This document shows positions 1 to 8,239 of a stretch of DNA of 27,899 nt, one piece after another (position 1 is the first letter of the stretch; every line of letters starts with the position of its first letter). This DNA comes from Candidatus Omnitrophota bacterium (GTDB taxonomy: Bacteria; Omnitrophota; Gorgyraeia; Gygaellales; Profunditerraquicolaceae): positions 1 to 27,899 of the forward strand of contig JALNZI010000016.1 in the NCBI GenBank assembly GCA_023229385.1, read 5' to 3'. A program made the position numbers and the translations under genes. A model generated the notes under the pieces. That model was not told the DNA's origin. It did not search any database and was given only the letters and a program-made list of their open reading frames with translations.

Positions 1-412
1 CTTTTGCAAATAAAATCGAAGCTAAATCCTTGTTGATAATATTATAAACCTGGGCCGCATCCATGGATGTAGTAATAGTATTTTTTTCCAACCCGTATTT
101 TTCCTTAGGTTCCATCGGTAAATGCAAGATTATTTCAAAACCAAGATTATTCAGCTTTTCCGCAATCAACCCGGAGTTTTTTAAGTTTGGCAGGATCGCG
201 CAAGTCAGGGGTTGTTTTATTTCTTCGGCAATCCCGAGATTGTTGGAATTATACCCCCAGTCATCGATTACAATAGCAATTTTACCCTTTATGGCAGGAG
301 GAATAACAGGTTGTTTACGCACCAGTTTCCTATCCACAGAGGTCAAGATAAGCGCAATAAACGCAAAAAAAGATAGAATTAAAAGAACGATAATTATCAA
401 TCTTTTATTCAT
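1..412 (-). CDS. Divergent polysaccharide deacetylase (YibQ/DUF610-like), 3' end beyond window
   Basis: This gene runs off the left edge of the window; 137 residues are visible. The start ATG (412-410) overlaps the ctpA stop codon as ATGA, which implies translational coupling. Residues 7-24 form a hydrophobic segment (IIIVLLILSFFAFIALIL) after a short basic start, either an uncleaved signal anchor or a signal peptide. From residue 45 the sequence reads IAIVIDDWGY (45-54), then AILPNLKNSG (72-81), then LHLPMEP (96-102), which are the hallmark blocks of the divergent polysaccharide deacetylase family (YibQ). Members are predicted periplasmic enzymes with a deacetylase-like fold, and their substrate is not established. 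In many diderms this gene follows envC and a ctpA-type protease, and the second half of that arrangement is kept here. The family call is firm; the biochemical function is inferred. Confidence 0.85.
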   Translation of the reverse strand, partial: MNKRLIIIVLLILSFFAFIALILTSVDRKLVRKQPVIPPAIKGKIAIVIDDWGYNSNNLGIAEEIKQPLTCAILPNLKNSGLIAEKLNNLGFEIILHLPMEPKEKYGLEKNTITTSMDAAQVYNIINKDLASILFAK

Positions 413-1686
413 TGCTTGGCCTGTTTGTAAAGCTCAATGGCTTTCAGGGTATTTAAAGCGCGCATTATTTGAGGATCTTTCTTGTAATCAAAAGAATCGG
501 TACGAACCGGGCTATTCTTACCAGCCGATTCGATTTCCTTGAATACCTCGGTACCCTTACTTGATTTCTCTGGTTCAATTTCCGGGACATCTTCTTTTTC
601 TGCCTCAACCAGAATATCAGGAGTGATTCCTTTGCCATGAATTATTTTACCGGAAGGAGTAAAATAGTGACTAGTGGTTAAGCGCAACGCTGAACCATCT
701 CCTAACGGAATAACTGTTTGTACCGAACCTTTGCCAAAAGAAGTCTTTCCGATAACTATGGCGCGTTTATAATCCTGCAAAACCCCGGCAACAATCTCAC
801 TGCCTGAAGCAGAACCTTCATTAATTAAGACCACCATTGGCAAATCCAGGATCGCACTTTTGCTATCAGAATAAAATTCAAAATTTTGCTCTTCTTTTCT
901 TCCCTTGGTGTAAGCGATCATCTTGTCGGCAGGCACAAACCTGCCAGCGATCTTTACAGCAACATCCAACAGGCCTCCAGGATTGTTACGCAGGTCTAAA
1001 ATCAACGAGTTCATCTTCTGTTTGGATAAATTACTTAGAGCGTTATTAAAATCTTTTAAAGTGTTTTCCCGAAACTCAGATAGGCGGATGTAAGCGATGC
1101 CGTCTTCTAAAATCCGAGCCTGTTTAATATCTTTGATCTTGATAATATCCCGGATGATCTTAAAATCCATAAGTTTGTTTTCAGAATCTCTCAATACAGT
1201 AAGATTAACCACCTCGCCCGGCTTACCGCGCATTTTCTTAACCGCGTCAGTAAGCGCCAGCTCACGCGTCAATTCGCCATTGATCTTTACAATATGATCA
1301 TTTGCTTTTATGCCTGCTTTCCAGGCAGGGGTATCTTCAATAGGCGTGATTACCGTCAATAACCCATCTTTAATAGTAATCTCTATACCCAGGCCCCCGA
1401 ATTTGCCTTCCGTATCTACCTTTAATTCATTATATGTTTCCGGATCCATAAATTGGCTATGCGGATCAAGGGAAGCAAGCATGCCTTTTAAAGACCCGTA
1501 GATTAAATCTTTAGGTTTTGTATCTTCCACGTACTCGCTTTGAATAATTGCCAGGGTATCAGAAAATAATTCTACCTGCCGGTATAAATCGTCGTGATTT
1601 TTATTTTTGTTGGCAGAAAACGCACCGGTTACCCCGGCAAACAAAATCACGGCTAATAAAAAACCAATCAACACATTCTTACGCAT
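409..1686 (-). CDS. ctpA: S41 family C-terminal processing (tail-specific) protease with PDZ domain
   Basis: Serine protease of the Prc/CtpA family, acting in the periplasm on C-terminal tails of envelope proteins. Residues 1-25 are a signal peptide (MRKNVLIGFLLAVILFAGVTGAFSA). A PDZ domain lies around 88-170, with the carboxylate-binding GGLGIEI at 98-104. The S41 catalytic core follows. The nucleophile is Ser294 in NEGSASGSE and the general base is Lys319 in GKTSFGKGSVQ. Their 25-residue spacing equals that of E. coli Prc (S452/K477). The C-terminal acidic tail (about 360-400) is low-complexity. The length of 425 is normal for CtpA. The start has GAGG seven bases upstream and overlaps the gatB stop by 8 bases. 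The 3' end overlaps the deacetylase-like gene. The protease probably processes peptidoglycan-associated proteins or hydrolases; the specific substrate is unknown. Confidence 0.95.
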   Translation of the reverse strand: MRKNVLIGFLLAVILFAGVTGAFSANKNKNHDDLYRQVELFSDTLAIIQSEYVEDTKPKDLIYGSLKGMLASLDPHSQFMDPETYNELKVDTEGKFGGLGIEITIKDGLLTVITPIEDTPAWKAGIKANDHIVKINGELTRELALTDAVKKMRGKPGEVVNLTVLRDSENKLMDFKIIRDIIKIKDIKQARILEDGIAYIRLSEFRENTLKDFNNALSNLSKQKMNSLILDLRNNPGGLLDVAVKIAGRFVPADKMIAYTKGRKEEQNFEFYSDSKSAILDLPMVVLINEGSASGSEIVAGVLQDYKRAIVIGKTSFGKGSVQTVIPLGDGSALRLTTSHYFTPSGKIIHGKGITPDILVEAEKEDVPEIEPEKSSKGTEVFKEIESAGKNSPVRTDSFDYKKDPQIMRALNTLKAIELYKQAKQ

Positions 1687-3112
1687 CAGTTAACCTCTGC
1701 CTTATCAATTCTCCAACCACCTTAGGATTAGCCTTGCCGCCGCTCTTCTTCATCACCTGGCCCACTAAAAACATAAGCGCATTTGTCTTTCCCGCCTTAA
1801 AACTAATTACGGACTTTTCATTTTCCTGGACAACATCGGAAATAATCTGTTCGAGCGCAGCAGTATCGGATATCTGCAGCAGATTATTTTCTTTAATTAT
1901 CAGGGAGGCTGGTTTTTGAGAGTCAATCATCTGAGTCAAGACAAGCTTGGCCGAAAGATGTGAAATTGACTGGTTCTCTACAAAACCAATCAAGTTGATC
2001 AATTCGTCTTTATTAATATTCAATTCGTATAAATTCAATTTCCGGCTGTTGGCTTCCGATAACAAAGGACCAATTAACCAGTTAACCATAATCTTTTTAT
2101 CCTTTTCAGGATACTTCTGAATGCAATCTTCGGCAAATTGCGCATCTTTTTTAGAACTGACTAAAATTTTGGCGTCGTATTCAGATAACCCGTAATCCCG
2201 CATAAAACGCTGCATTTTCTCCTGGGGTAATTCCGGCAATTGAGTTTTTATCCTGGAAACCATCTCTTGATCAATTATAAAGACCGTCAGGTCCGGATCG
2301 GGAAAATACCGGTAATCTTTAGCCCCTTCTTTGCTACGCATGGAAACAGTCTCATTTTTTTGCGCATCCCAGAGCCGGGTTTCCTGCAACATCGTCTGGC
2401 CGGCTTCAAGTAATTCAGTCTGGCGGCCCACCTCAAAAGTTAAAGCATCTTTTACTCCTTTGAAAGAGTTCATATTTTTTAACTCTGTTTTGACTCCCAA
2501 CTCTTTAGCGCCTTCAGGCCGCAGAGAAATATTGGCGTCGCAACGCAAAGAACCCTTTTCCATATCGCAATCAGAAACATCCAGGTATTCAATAATATTT
2601 TTTAAACTGGTCAGATAATCAAAAGCTTCTTGTGGGCTGAATAAGTCCGGCTCGCTGACGATTTCCAGTAAAGGAACCCCGGTGCGGTTAAAATCCACCA
2701 GACTGGAACTGGTTTCATGGATAAGCTTACCCGCATCTTCCTCTAAATGTACCCGGGTAATCCCGATACGTTTTGTTTTACCTTCACTGACTATATCTAA
2801 GTGACCATTGCGGGATAACGGCAAATCGAATTGAGAAATCTGATAATTTTTTGGTAAATCCGGATAGAAGTAATTCTTACGGTCAAATTTAGTATGTTCC
2901 TGGATTTGACAGGAAAAAGCCAAGGCCAGCTTAATCGCGGAATTAAGCGCCTCTTTATTGTAAACCGGAAGCGAGCCGGGAAAACCCAGGCAAACCGGAC
3001 AAACAGCGGAATTAGGTGTTTTACCAAAATCAATAGGGCAACCGCAAAATGCCTTGGTTTTAGTATTTAACTGTAAATGTACCTCTAAGCCAATAACTGT
3101 CTGATATTTCAT
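1679..3112 (-). CDS. gatB: Asp-tRNA(Asn)/Glu-tRNA(Gln) amidotransferase subunit B
   Basis: The tRNA-binding kinase-like subunit of GatCAB. It activates the misacylated Glu or Asp on tRNA with ATP and receives ammonia from GatA. The N-terminus carries the family signature IGLEVHLQLNTKTKAFCGC (7-25). The zinc ligands are visible as Cys23, Cys25, Cys38 and Cys41. The DFNRTGVPLLEIVSEPD block is also present. The C-terminal YqeY-like tail domain ends in KSGGKANPKVVGELIRQRL. The length of 477 is standard. The start codon overlaps the gatA stop by 4 bases (ATGA). Presence of a full gatCAB set means the organism makes Gln-tRNA and/or Asn-tRNA by transamidation; which one cannot be told from this window. 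Confidence 0.97.
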   Translation of the reverse strand: MKYQTVIGLEVHLQLNTKTKAFCGCPIDFGKTPNSAVCPVCLGFPGSLPVYNKEALNSAIKLALAFSCQIQEHTKFDRKNYFYPDLPKNYQISQFDLPLSRNGHLDIVSEGKTKRIGITRVHLEEDAGKLIHETSSSLVDFNRTGVPLLEIVSEPDLFSPQEAFDYLTSLKNIIEYLDVSDCDMEKGSLRCDANISLRPEGAKELGVKTELKNMNSFKGVKDALTFEVGRQTELLEAGQTMLQETRLWDAQKNETVSMRSKEGAKDYRYFPDPDLTVFIIDQEMVSRIKTQLPELPQEKMQRFMRDYGLSEYDAKILVSSKKDAQFAEDCIQKYPEKDKKIMVNWLIGPLLSEANSRKLNLYELNINKDELINLIGFVENQSISHLSAKLVLTQMIDSQKPASLIIKENNLLQISDTAALEQIISDVVQENEKSVISFKAGKTNALMFLVGQVMKKSGGKANPKVVGELIRQRLTDA

Positions 3113-4542
3113 AGCCGGGGTTTAATTTTATGCCACTCGGTATTTTGTTCAAAAGCATGAGCCACCCTAAAAAGCATTTCTTCATTAAATGGCTTAGCCA
3201 TAATCTGCAAACCTACAGGAAGTCCATTTCTGGTAAACCCACAAGGTATGGAGATTGCCGGAATTCCCGCCAAATTCACCGATATAGTATAGATATCCGA
3301 AAGGTACATTTTTAGAGGGTCCTGGGTCCTCTCGCCTATTTTAAAAGCAGGGGTAGGCGAAGTGGGGGCAACGATACAATCAAAATCCTTAAACACTGTA
3401 TCAAAGTCATTCTTTATGAGGGTGCGCACCTTTAAGGCGCGTAAATAATAAGCGTCATAATACCCATGCGACAAAGCAAAAGTTCCCAGGATTATCCTGC
3501 GTTTTGCTTCTTCTCCAAACCCCTCAGCCCGGGTCTTTTTATACATATCAATCAGGCTGGTTGATTTAGCGCGGTAACCGTATTGCACTCCATCAAACCT
3601 GGCTAAATTCGAACTGGCTTCGGCGGTTGCGATAATGTAATAAACCGGGACGGCATATTGAGTGTGCGGCAAGGTTACCTGGTTTGCCACCGCGCCCAGG
3701 GATTTAAGTTTATTAATTGCTTCTTCGATAACCGATTTAACCTGTGCATCCATGCCTTCAATAAAATATTCCTTGGGGATACCGATTTTTAAACCTTTAA
3801 TTTCACTGCCTAAACTTTCAGTATAATCCGGCACATCCTGGTTTACTGAAGTCGAATCATTAGGATCATAACCTGAAATAATCCGGGTTAACATTGCTGC
3901 ATCTTCTACATCTTTTGTGATCGGCCCAATCTGATCGAGACTGGAAGCAAAAGCAATCAATCCAAAACGCGAGACACGTCCATAAGTAGGTTTTAATCCC
4001 ACTACGCCGCAAAAAGACGCGGGTTGGCGTATCGAACCTCCGGTATCCGAACCTAATGCCCAAATTGCCTCATCACTGGCAACAGCAGCAGCCGAACCTC
4101 CCGAAGAACCGCCGGGAACACATTCTAAATCCCAGGGGTTATGCGTTGCGCCAAAATATGAGTTTTCTGTGGATGAACCAAAAGCAAACTCATCCATATT
4201 TGCCTTTAAAGGAAAAATACTGCTGCCGGCTGCTTTTAATTTACTAATAACTGTTGCATCATATGGCGGCCGGAAATTAGTAAGAATCTTAGAACAACAT
4301 TCAGTATTTAACCCTTCGGTACAGATATTATCTTTTATGGTTATAGGCAATCCGGTCAATAAACCAGAGGTCTGCGGGTTCAAACTGAGTTTAACATCAG
4401 ATTTAAACCTGGCATAAGCCTTAACCTTAGGTTCAATTGCCTGGATGCGCGCATAAAGAGAATCCAATATGTTTTTAGAAACAGCCTGGCCTTTTTTAAG
4501 CTTATCCAGTAATTCGTGAGCGGTAAGTTGATTTAAGTCCAT
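3109..4542 (-). CDS. gatA: Asp-tRNA(Asn)/Glu-tRNA(Gln) amidotransferase subunit A
   Basis: Glutaminase subunit of GatCAB and a member of the amidase-signature family. The Ser-cisSer-Lys triad is intact: Lys70 in PITIKDN, cis-Ser146 in the GGSSGGSA segment (144-151), and nucleophile Ser170 in GSDTGGSIRQPA (165-176). The 24-residue Ser-Ser spacing equals that of S. aureus GatA (S154/S178). Typical GatA blocks such as ANMDEFAFGSSTENS (114-128) and RFDGVQYGYR are also present. The length of 477 is usual. It starts 2 bases after the gatC stop and overlaps gatB by 4 bases, so the three subunits are probably made in stoichiometric amounts by coupled translation. Confidence 0.97.
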   Translation of the reverse strand: MDLNQLTAHELLDKLKKGQAVSKNILDSLYARIQAIEPKVKAYARFKSDVKLSLNPQTSGLLTGLPITIKDNICTEGLNTECCSKILTNFRPPYDATVISKLKAAGSSIFPLKANMDEFAFGSSTENSYFGATHNPWDLECVPGGSSGGSAAAVASDEAIWALGSDTGGSIRQPASFCGVVGLKPTYGRVSRFGLIAFASSLDQIGPITKDVEDAAMLTRIISGYDPNDSTSVNQDVPDYTESLGSEIKGLKIGIPKEYFIEGMDAQVKSVIEEAINKLKSLGAVANQVTLPHTQYAVPVYYIIATAEASSNLARFDGVQYGYRAKSTSLIDMYKKTRAEGFGEEAKRRIILGTFALSHGYYDAYYLRALKVRTLIKNDFDTVFKDFDCIVAPTSPTPAFKIGERTQDPLKMYLSDIYTISVNLAGIPAISIPCGFTRNGLPVGLQIMAKPFNEEMLFRVAHAFEQNTEWHKIKPRL

Positions 4543-4544
4543 AG

Positions 4545-4832
4545 TTATTCTATTATTTTCGGAACGCTGAAGAAATTCCCGATTTTACTAGGGGCATTCT
4601 CCAAAACTTTATCCGGAGTTAAACAGGCATGGGGCTGATCTTCCCGCAAGACATTGCTTATAGGCAGAATATGGCTGGCAGGTTTAACCTGTTCAACATC
4701 CAGCGCACTTAATTGATCAATAAAGCCGATTATGTCATGCAATTGCTGAGAGAGTCTTTCCAGCTCTTCAGGTTTAAGCTCAATACGCGCTAAATGCGCA
4801 ACATATTCAACTGTTTCTTTGTCGATTGCCAT
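4545..4832 (-). CDS. gatC: Asp-tRNA(Asn)/Glu-tRNA(Gln) amidotransferase subunit C
   Basis: Small belt subunit that wraps around GatA and GatB and stabilises the complex. The protein starts MAIDKETVEYVAHLARIEL, followed by L-x-PEELERL, which is the classic GatC N-terminus. It ends with DVEQVKPASHI and a VLREDQP block. An open frame continues 17 codons upstream to 4883, but I place the start at 4832 for three reasons. First, 95 residues is the normal family length. Second, GAGGAG precedes this ATG. Third, a good promoter (-35 4878-4883, -10 4855-4860) lies inside the upstream extension, so a transcript beginning near 4848 cannot encode it. First gene of the gatCAB-ctpA-yibQ-like operon. Confidence 0.95.
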   Translation of the reverse strand: MAIDKETVEYVAHLARIELKPEELERLSQQLHDIIGFIDQLSALDVEQVKPASHILPISNVLREDQPHACLTPDKVLENAPSKIGNFFSVPKIIE

Positions 4833-4854
4833 ATTCTCCTCGTTTTGAAGAAAT

Positions 4855-4883
4855 ATTTTAACATCCTTTATCTTAAAAGTCAA
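4855..4883 (-). promoter_or_regulatory. Sigma70-type promoter of the gatCAB operon
   Basis: On the minus strand the -35 is TTGACT (4883-4878), the spacer is 17 bases, and the -10 is TAAAAT (4860-4855) preceded by TG one base earlier (extended -10, TGTTAAAAT). The transcript would start near 4848, giving a leader of about 16 bases that contains the GAGGAG ribosome site of gatC. Seen directly in the sequence; activity is inferred. Confidence 0.75.
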
Positions 4884-4909
4884 TGAGCACTTACCCAGTC
4901 CCTTTTAAG

Positions 4910-4937
4910 TTGACAAAACAAATAAAACCTGTAAAAT
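4910..4937 (+). promoter_or_regulatory. Sigma70-type promoter of the glycoside phosphorylase gene
   Basis: Perfect -35 TTGACA (4910-4915), 16-base spacer, -10 TAAAAT (4932-4937). The start would fall near 4944, leaving an 18-base leader before the ATG at 4962 with no recognisable Shine-Dalgarno sequence. It lies back to back with the gatC promoter: the two -35 boxes are separated by 26 bases. Confidence 0.7.
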
Positions 4938-4961
4938 ACTACTAATTAACTTTTGCTCAAA

Positions 4962-7900
4962 ATGAATAAAAAATCCTCCAAATTAAAATCAAAATATTAT
5001 CTAAACGGCCAGGACCAGTTTGTTATTGAAAACTATAACTATTCCAAACCGTTTGCTAATTTCTTTCCCGGGATTGCCGGAAAATACGGCATCCCGATGT
5101 GGGTTTTTTACGTTAACCGCGGACAGTGCATCTCCAGCTTCGGAATTAAAGATAAGGACCAGGCTATCCTGGAGTTTTTTCCGGCAAATAAATCCTGGCA
5201 GTTTGTTTCTGCCCAGGGTTTCCGCACTTTTATTAAAATCAAAACCGCAAAAGAACCGCTTTACTACGAACCCTTCCATAACGGTTATGCGAACCTGAAA
5301 TACCAAATAACCAACTCTATGCGCATAGGTTCAAGCCAGCTTATTATTGAGGAAGAAAATAAAACCCTGGGTATTAAAACCCGGGTAGAATATTTCAATA
5401 TCCCCAATGATACCTATGCCGGACTAAGCCGGATTGTAAGCATTGAAAACACAGGAAACAAACTTAAATCTATACAGCTTATTGATGGATTGCCTCAGGT
5501 TGTTCCTTATGGTACCCATAATTTCTTCTTAAAAAAAATGGGGCGCACCATTGAAGCCTGGATGAATATCGATAATCTGGAAAATGACATTCCTTTTTAT
5601 AAACTTGCGGTTGACCCGGCTGACCGGCCGGAAGTGGTGCATATTGACGGTGGTAATTTCTATCTTGGCTTTCATTTTAAAGGAACTAAAGCAGAAATCA
5701 TCCGGCCGATTGTTGACCCCGAAGCTGTCTTTGGAGCAGTAACTGATTTTTCCTACCCCGCCCAATTCTTAAGCAACGCCAAATTCGCATATCCTGAGAA
5801 ACAGATGCCTAAAAGCAAGACCCCCTGCGCCTTGCTTTTAATGAACCTGGAATTAAAACCCAAAGAACAAAAAACATTTTATTCAATCATCGGGCAGGCC
5901 CGTAATGTTAAAACCTTAAACACCTCAGTTCCTAAAATCACAAAGTTCGGTTACATCGAGAGGAAATTAAACGAAAACCTTGAGCTTATCCAGAAATTAA
6001 AGAATGACGTTTTAACTGACAGTAGCTCCAAAGAATTCAATTTATACGCCGGGCAAACTTATCTCGATAATATTATGCGCGGAGGATATCCGGAAATCTT
6101 TAAATCCGGATTGATATTTTATCTTTATTCACGCAAACACGGCGATTTAGAAAGAGACTATAATAAATTTCAGCTGCAACCTACTTATCTTTCCCAGGGT
6201 AACGGCAATTACCGGGATATAAATCAAAACCGGCGCAATGATTGCTGGTTTAATCCCGAGGTAAAAGACGAGAATATAATCTTTTTCATGAATTTGCTTC
6301 AGGCTGACGGCTTTAACCCCTTAGTAGTAAAGCCCGACAGCTTCCTGCTCAAAGAAAACCTTGATCTGCATAAACTGCTTGAGACTATAGTTGATAAAAA
6401 CGGTATAGAAAAACTTGAGTCATACTTAAGGAGGCCATTTACCCCGGGAGAATTAATCTTCTTTGTCGAGGAAAACAAGATAAAACTTAATGTCGCTTAT
6501 GATAATTTTCTAGATACAATCCTTTCCTCTTCTTTAAAAACCCAGGAAGCAGAACACGGGGAAGGATTCTGGACTGATCACTGGACTTATAATTTAGATT
6601 TAATCGAAAGCTACCTGGGAATCTACCCGGAAAAATTTAATGAATTATTTTTTGAGAAAAAGATTTATACTTTTTACGATAACGCTGAAGTAGTCAGACC
6701 GCGCAGCGAAAGATATATGCTGTATAACGGTAAACCCCGGCAATTACACTGCCTGGCTCTTGACAGCGCAAAGAAAGAGATGTTACGTAATCGCAGCCAT
6801 AATCCGCATCTCTTAAGGACGCAGCACGGAAACGGCGAAATTTATTTTACCACGCTTATTGCCAAACTTTTGAGCCTTGCGACTAACAAATTAGCCTCTT
6901 TGGATCCTTTTGGCGTCGGTATTGAAATGGAGGCCGGAAAACCTAACTGGTTTGATTCTCTTAACGGCCTGCCCGCCCTCTTTGGTTCATCTACCTGCGA
7001 AACTTTTGAACTTAAGCGCTTGCTTAAAATGATAAAATCAGCACTGGAACAATCTAAAGAGAGAAAAATAGAATTCGCTGAAGAAATCCTGGATTTTATC
7101 AAACAGCTTTATCTTATTTTAAATGAAGAGAGCTTCTCCTATTGGGATAAAAGCAATACCTTAAAAGAAGCTTATCGCCATAATAATCAAATGGGCTTCT
7201 CCGGTAATTTAGCATACGCGGAAACCAAAGAATTGCTCTTGTTTATCAATTCCGCCTTAGAAAAAGTTGAAACCGGATTAAATAAAGCATTTAATGAATC
7301 AAAGGGTACCTATGATTCATATTTTATCAATGAAGTAACTGAATTTGACCTGATTAAAGACCATTATCTAAAACCCAAAAAGTTCACGCAAACACCTGCC
7401 CCCTTGTTTTTAGAAGGACAAATGCACGCGCTGAGGTTATGCCAGGAAACCAAAGAAGCTTTAGCTATTTATAAGGCAACCAAAAAAAGCCCGCTTTTTG
7501 ATAAAGAATTAAAAATGTATAAGGTAACGGCTGCGCTTAAGAGCATGCCGGAGGAAATCGGCAGGTGCCGGATATTTACTCCCGGATGGCTGGAAAATGA
7601 ATCTATCTGGCTGCATATGGAATATAAATACATCCTGGAAATGCTTAAAACCGGATTAACCAAAGAATTCTACGCCGAATTCAAAAATGTACTTATCCCC
7701 TTCCATAATCCCGAGAAGTACGGACGCAGTATTTTAGAAAATTCCTCTTTTCTGGCAAGCAGCGCTTTCCCTGACAAGAAATTGCACGGAAATGGCTTTG
7801 TGGCCAGGCTTTCAGGTTCAACTGCGGAATTCTTGCAAATCTGGCTGATCATGAATACAGGTAACAACCCATTTTACCTGGATCACAACAAACAACTCAA

Positions 7901-8162
7901 CCTGGCATTTAAACCATCTCTTCCGGGTTGGTTATTTAGCCACAAAGGGGAATATTCTTTTAATTTCTTAAGCTCAATAAAGGTAACTTACCATAACCCA
8001 AAAAGAAAAGATACTTTCGGTAAAAACAGCGCGAAGATATCTAAAATAATCCTTTCCGAAAATGGCGACCCCATAGAGATAAATTCCGCAAACATCCCTT
8101 CAGCCTATGCCCAGAAAATAAGGTCTCGGCAAATCAACAAAATTGATATCTACCTGATATAA
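4962..8162 (+). CDS. Large glycoside phosphorylase, GH94/GH149/GH161 type (often annotated cellobiose phosphorylase)
   Basis: A 1066-residue protein with no signal peptide, so cytoplasmic. It resembles the roughly 1,100-residue 'cellobiose phosphorylase'-annotated proteins that I associate with GH161 (beta-1,3-glucan phosphorylases); this placement is from memory of motifs. Blocks seen: FFPGIAGKYGIPMWVFYVNRGQ (34-55, cited here as FFPGIAG...YVNRGQ), EFFPANKSWQ (71-80), the N-terminal beta-sandwich, a helical linker, then an (alpha/alpha)6-barrel with GNGNYRDINQNRRND (413-427), GEGFWTDHWTYNLDLIE (533-549) and a late block EAGKPNWFDSLNGLPALFGS (657-676). Such enzymes phosphorolyse a beta-linked glucan or oligosaccharide to release a sugar 1-phosphate, or run in reverse to store glucan. 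I prefer ATG 4962 over the TTG at 4953, as neither has a ribosome site. It is the only plus-strand protein gene in the window and is monocistronic. The clan call is firm; the exact GH family and substrate are not. Confidence 0.8.
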   Translation: MNKKSSKLKSKYYLNGQDQFVIENYNYSKPFANFFPGIAGKYGIPMWVFYVNRGQCISSFGIKDKDQAILEFFPANKSWQFVSAQGFRTFIKIKTAKEPLYYEPFHNGYANLKYQITNSMRIGSSQLIIEEENKTLGIKTRVEYFNIPNDTYAGLSRIVSIENTGNKLKSIQLIDGLPQVVPYGTHNFFLKKMGRTIEAWMNIDNLENDIPFYKLAVDPADRPEVVHIDGGNFYLGFHFKGTKAEIIRPIVDPEAVFGAVTDFSYPAQFLSNAKFAYPEKQMPKSKTPCALLLMNLELKPKEQKTFYSIIGQARNVKTLNTSVPKITKFGYIERKLNENLELIQKLKNDVLTDSSSKEFNLYAGQTYLDNIMRGGYPEIFKSGLIFYLYSRKHGDLERDYNKFQLQPTYLSQGNGNYRDINQNRRNDCWFNPEVKDENIIFFMNLLQADGFNPLVVKPDSFLLKENLDLHKLLETIVDKNGIEKLESYLRRPFTPGELIFFVEENKIKLNVAYDNFLDTILSSSLKTQEAEHGEGFWTDHWTYNLDLIESYLGIYPEKFNELFFEKKIYTFYDNAEVVRPRSERYMLYNGKPRQLHCLALDSAKKEMLRNRSHNPHLLRTQHGNGEIYFTTLIAKLLSLATNKLASLDPFGVGIEMEAGKPNWFDSLNGLPALFGSSTCETFELKRLLKMIKSALEQSKERKIEFAEEILDFIKQLYLILNEESFSYWDKSNTLKEAYRHNNQMGFSGNLAYAETKELLLFINSALEKVETGLNKAFNESKGTYDSYFINEVTEFDLIKDHYLKPKKFTQTPAPLFLEGQMHALRLCQETKEALAIYKATKKSPLFDKELKMYKVTAALKSMPEEIGRCRIFTPGWLENESIWLHMEYKYILEMLKTGLTKEFYAEFKNVLIPFHNPEKYGRSILENSSFLASSAFPDKKLHGNGFVARLSGSTAEFLQIWLIMNTGNNPFYLDHNKQLNLAFKPSLPGWLFSHKGEYSFNFLSSIKVTYHNPKRKDTFGKNSAKISKIILSENGDPIEINSANIPSAYAQKIRSRQINKIDIYLI

Positions 8163-8191
8163 GTATAAACAAACCTAATAACCTGTTCGTA

Positions 8192-8218
8192 ATCTCGGGG
8201 TTTTTCTTGCCTTGAGAT
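8192..8218. terminator. Possible weak hairpin between convergent genes
   Basis: ATCTC (8192-8196) pairs with GAGAT (8214-8218). The stem can extend inward through GGGG/CCTT with two G-U pairs, giving 9 pairs around a 9-base loop. It sits in the 77-base gap between the convergent phosphorylase and barrel genes. There is no good T-run on either side, so termination is a guess from position. Confidence 0.3.
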
Positions 8219-8239
8219 ATTTGATTCGTGTGTAATTGG

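Noticed and set aside
63..542. 159-codon open frame on the plus strand
   Set aside because: It lies opposite the partial deacetylase-like gene and the end of ctpA, both of which have clear family motifs; no ribosome site or recognisable protein.
4833..4883. N-terminal extension of gatC by 17 codons
   Set aside because: It contains the -10 and -35 of the gatC promoter and would make the protein longer than the family.
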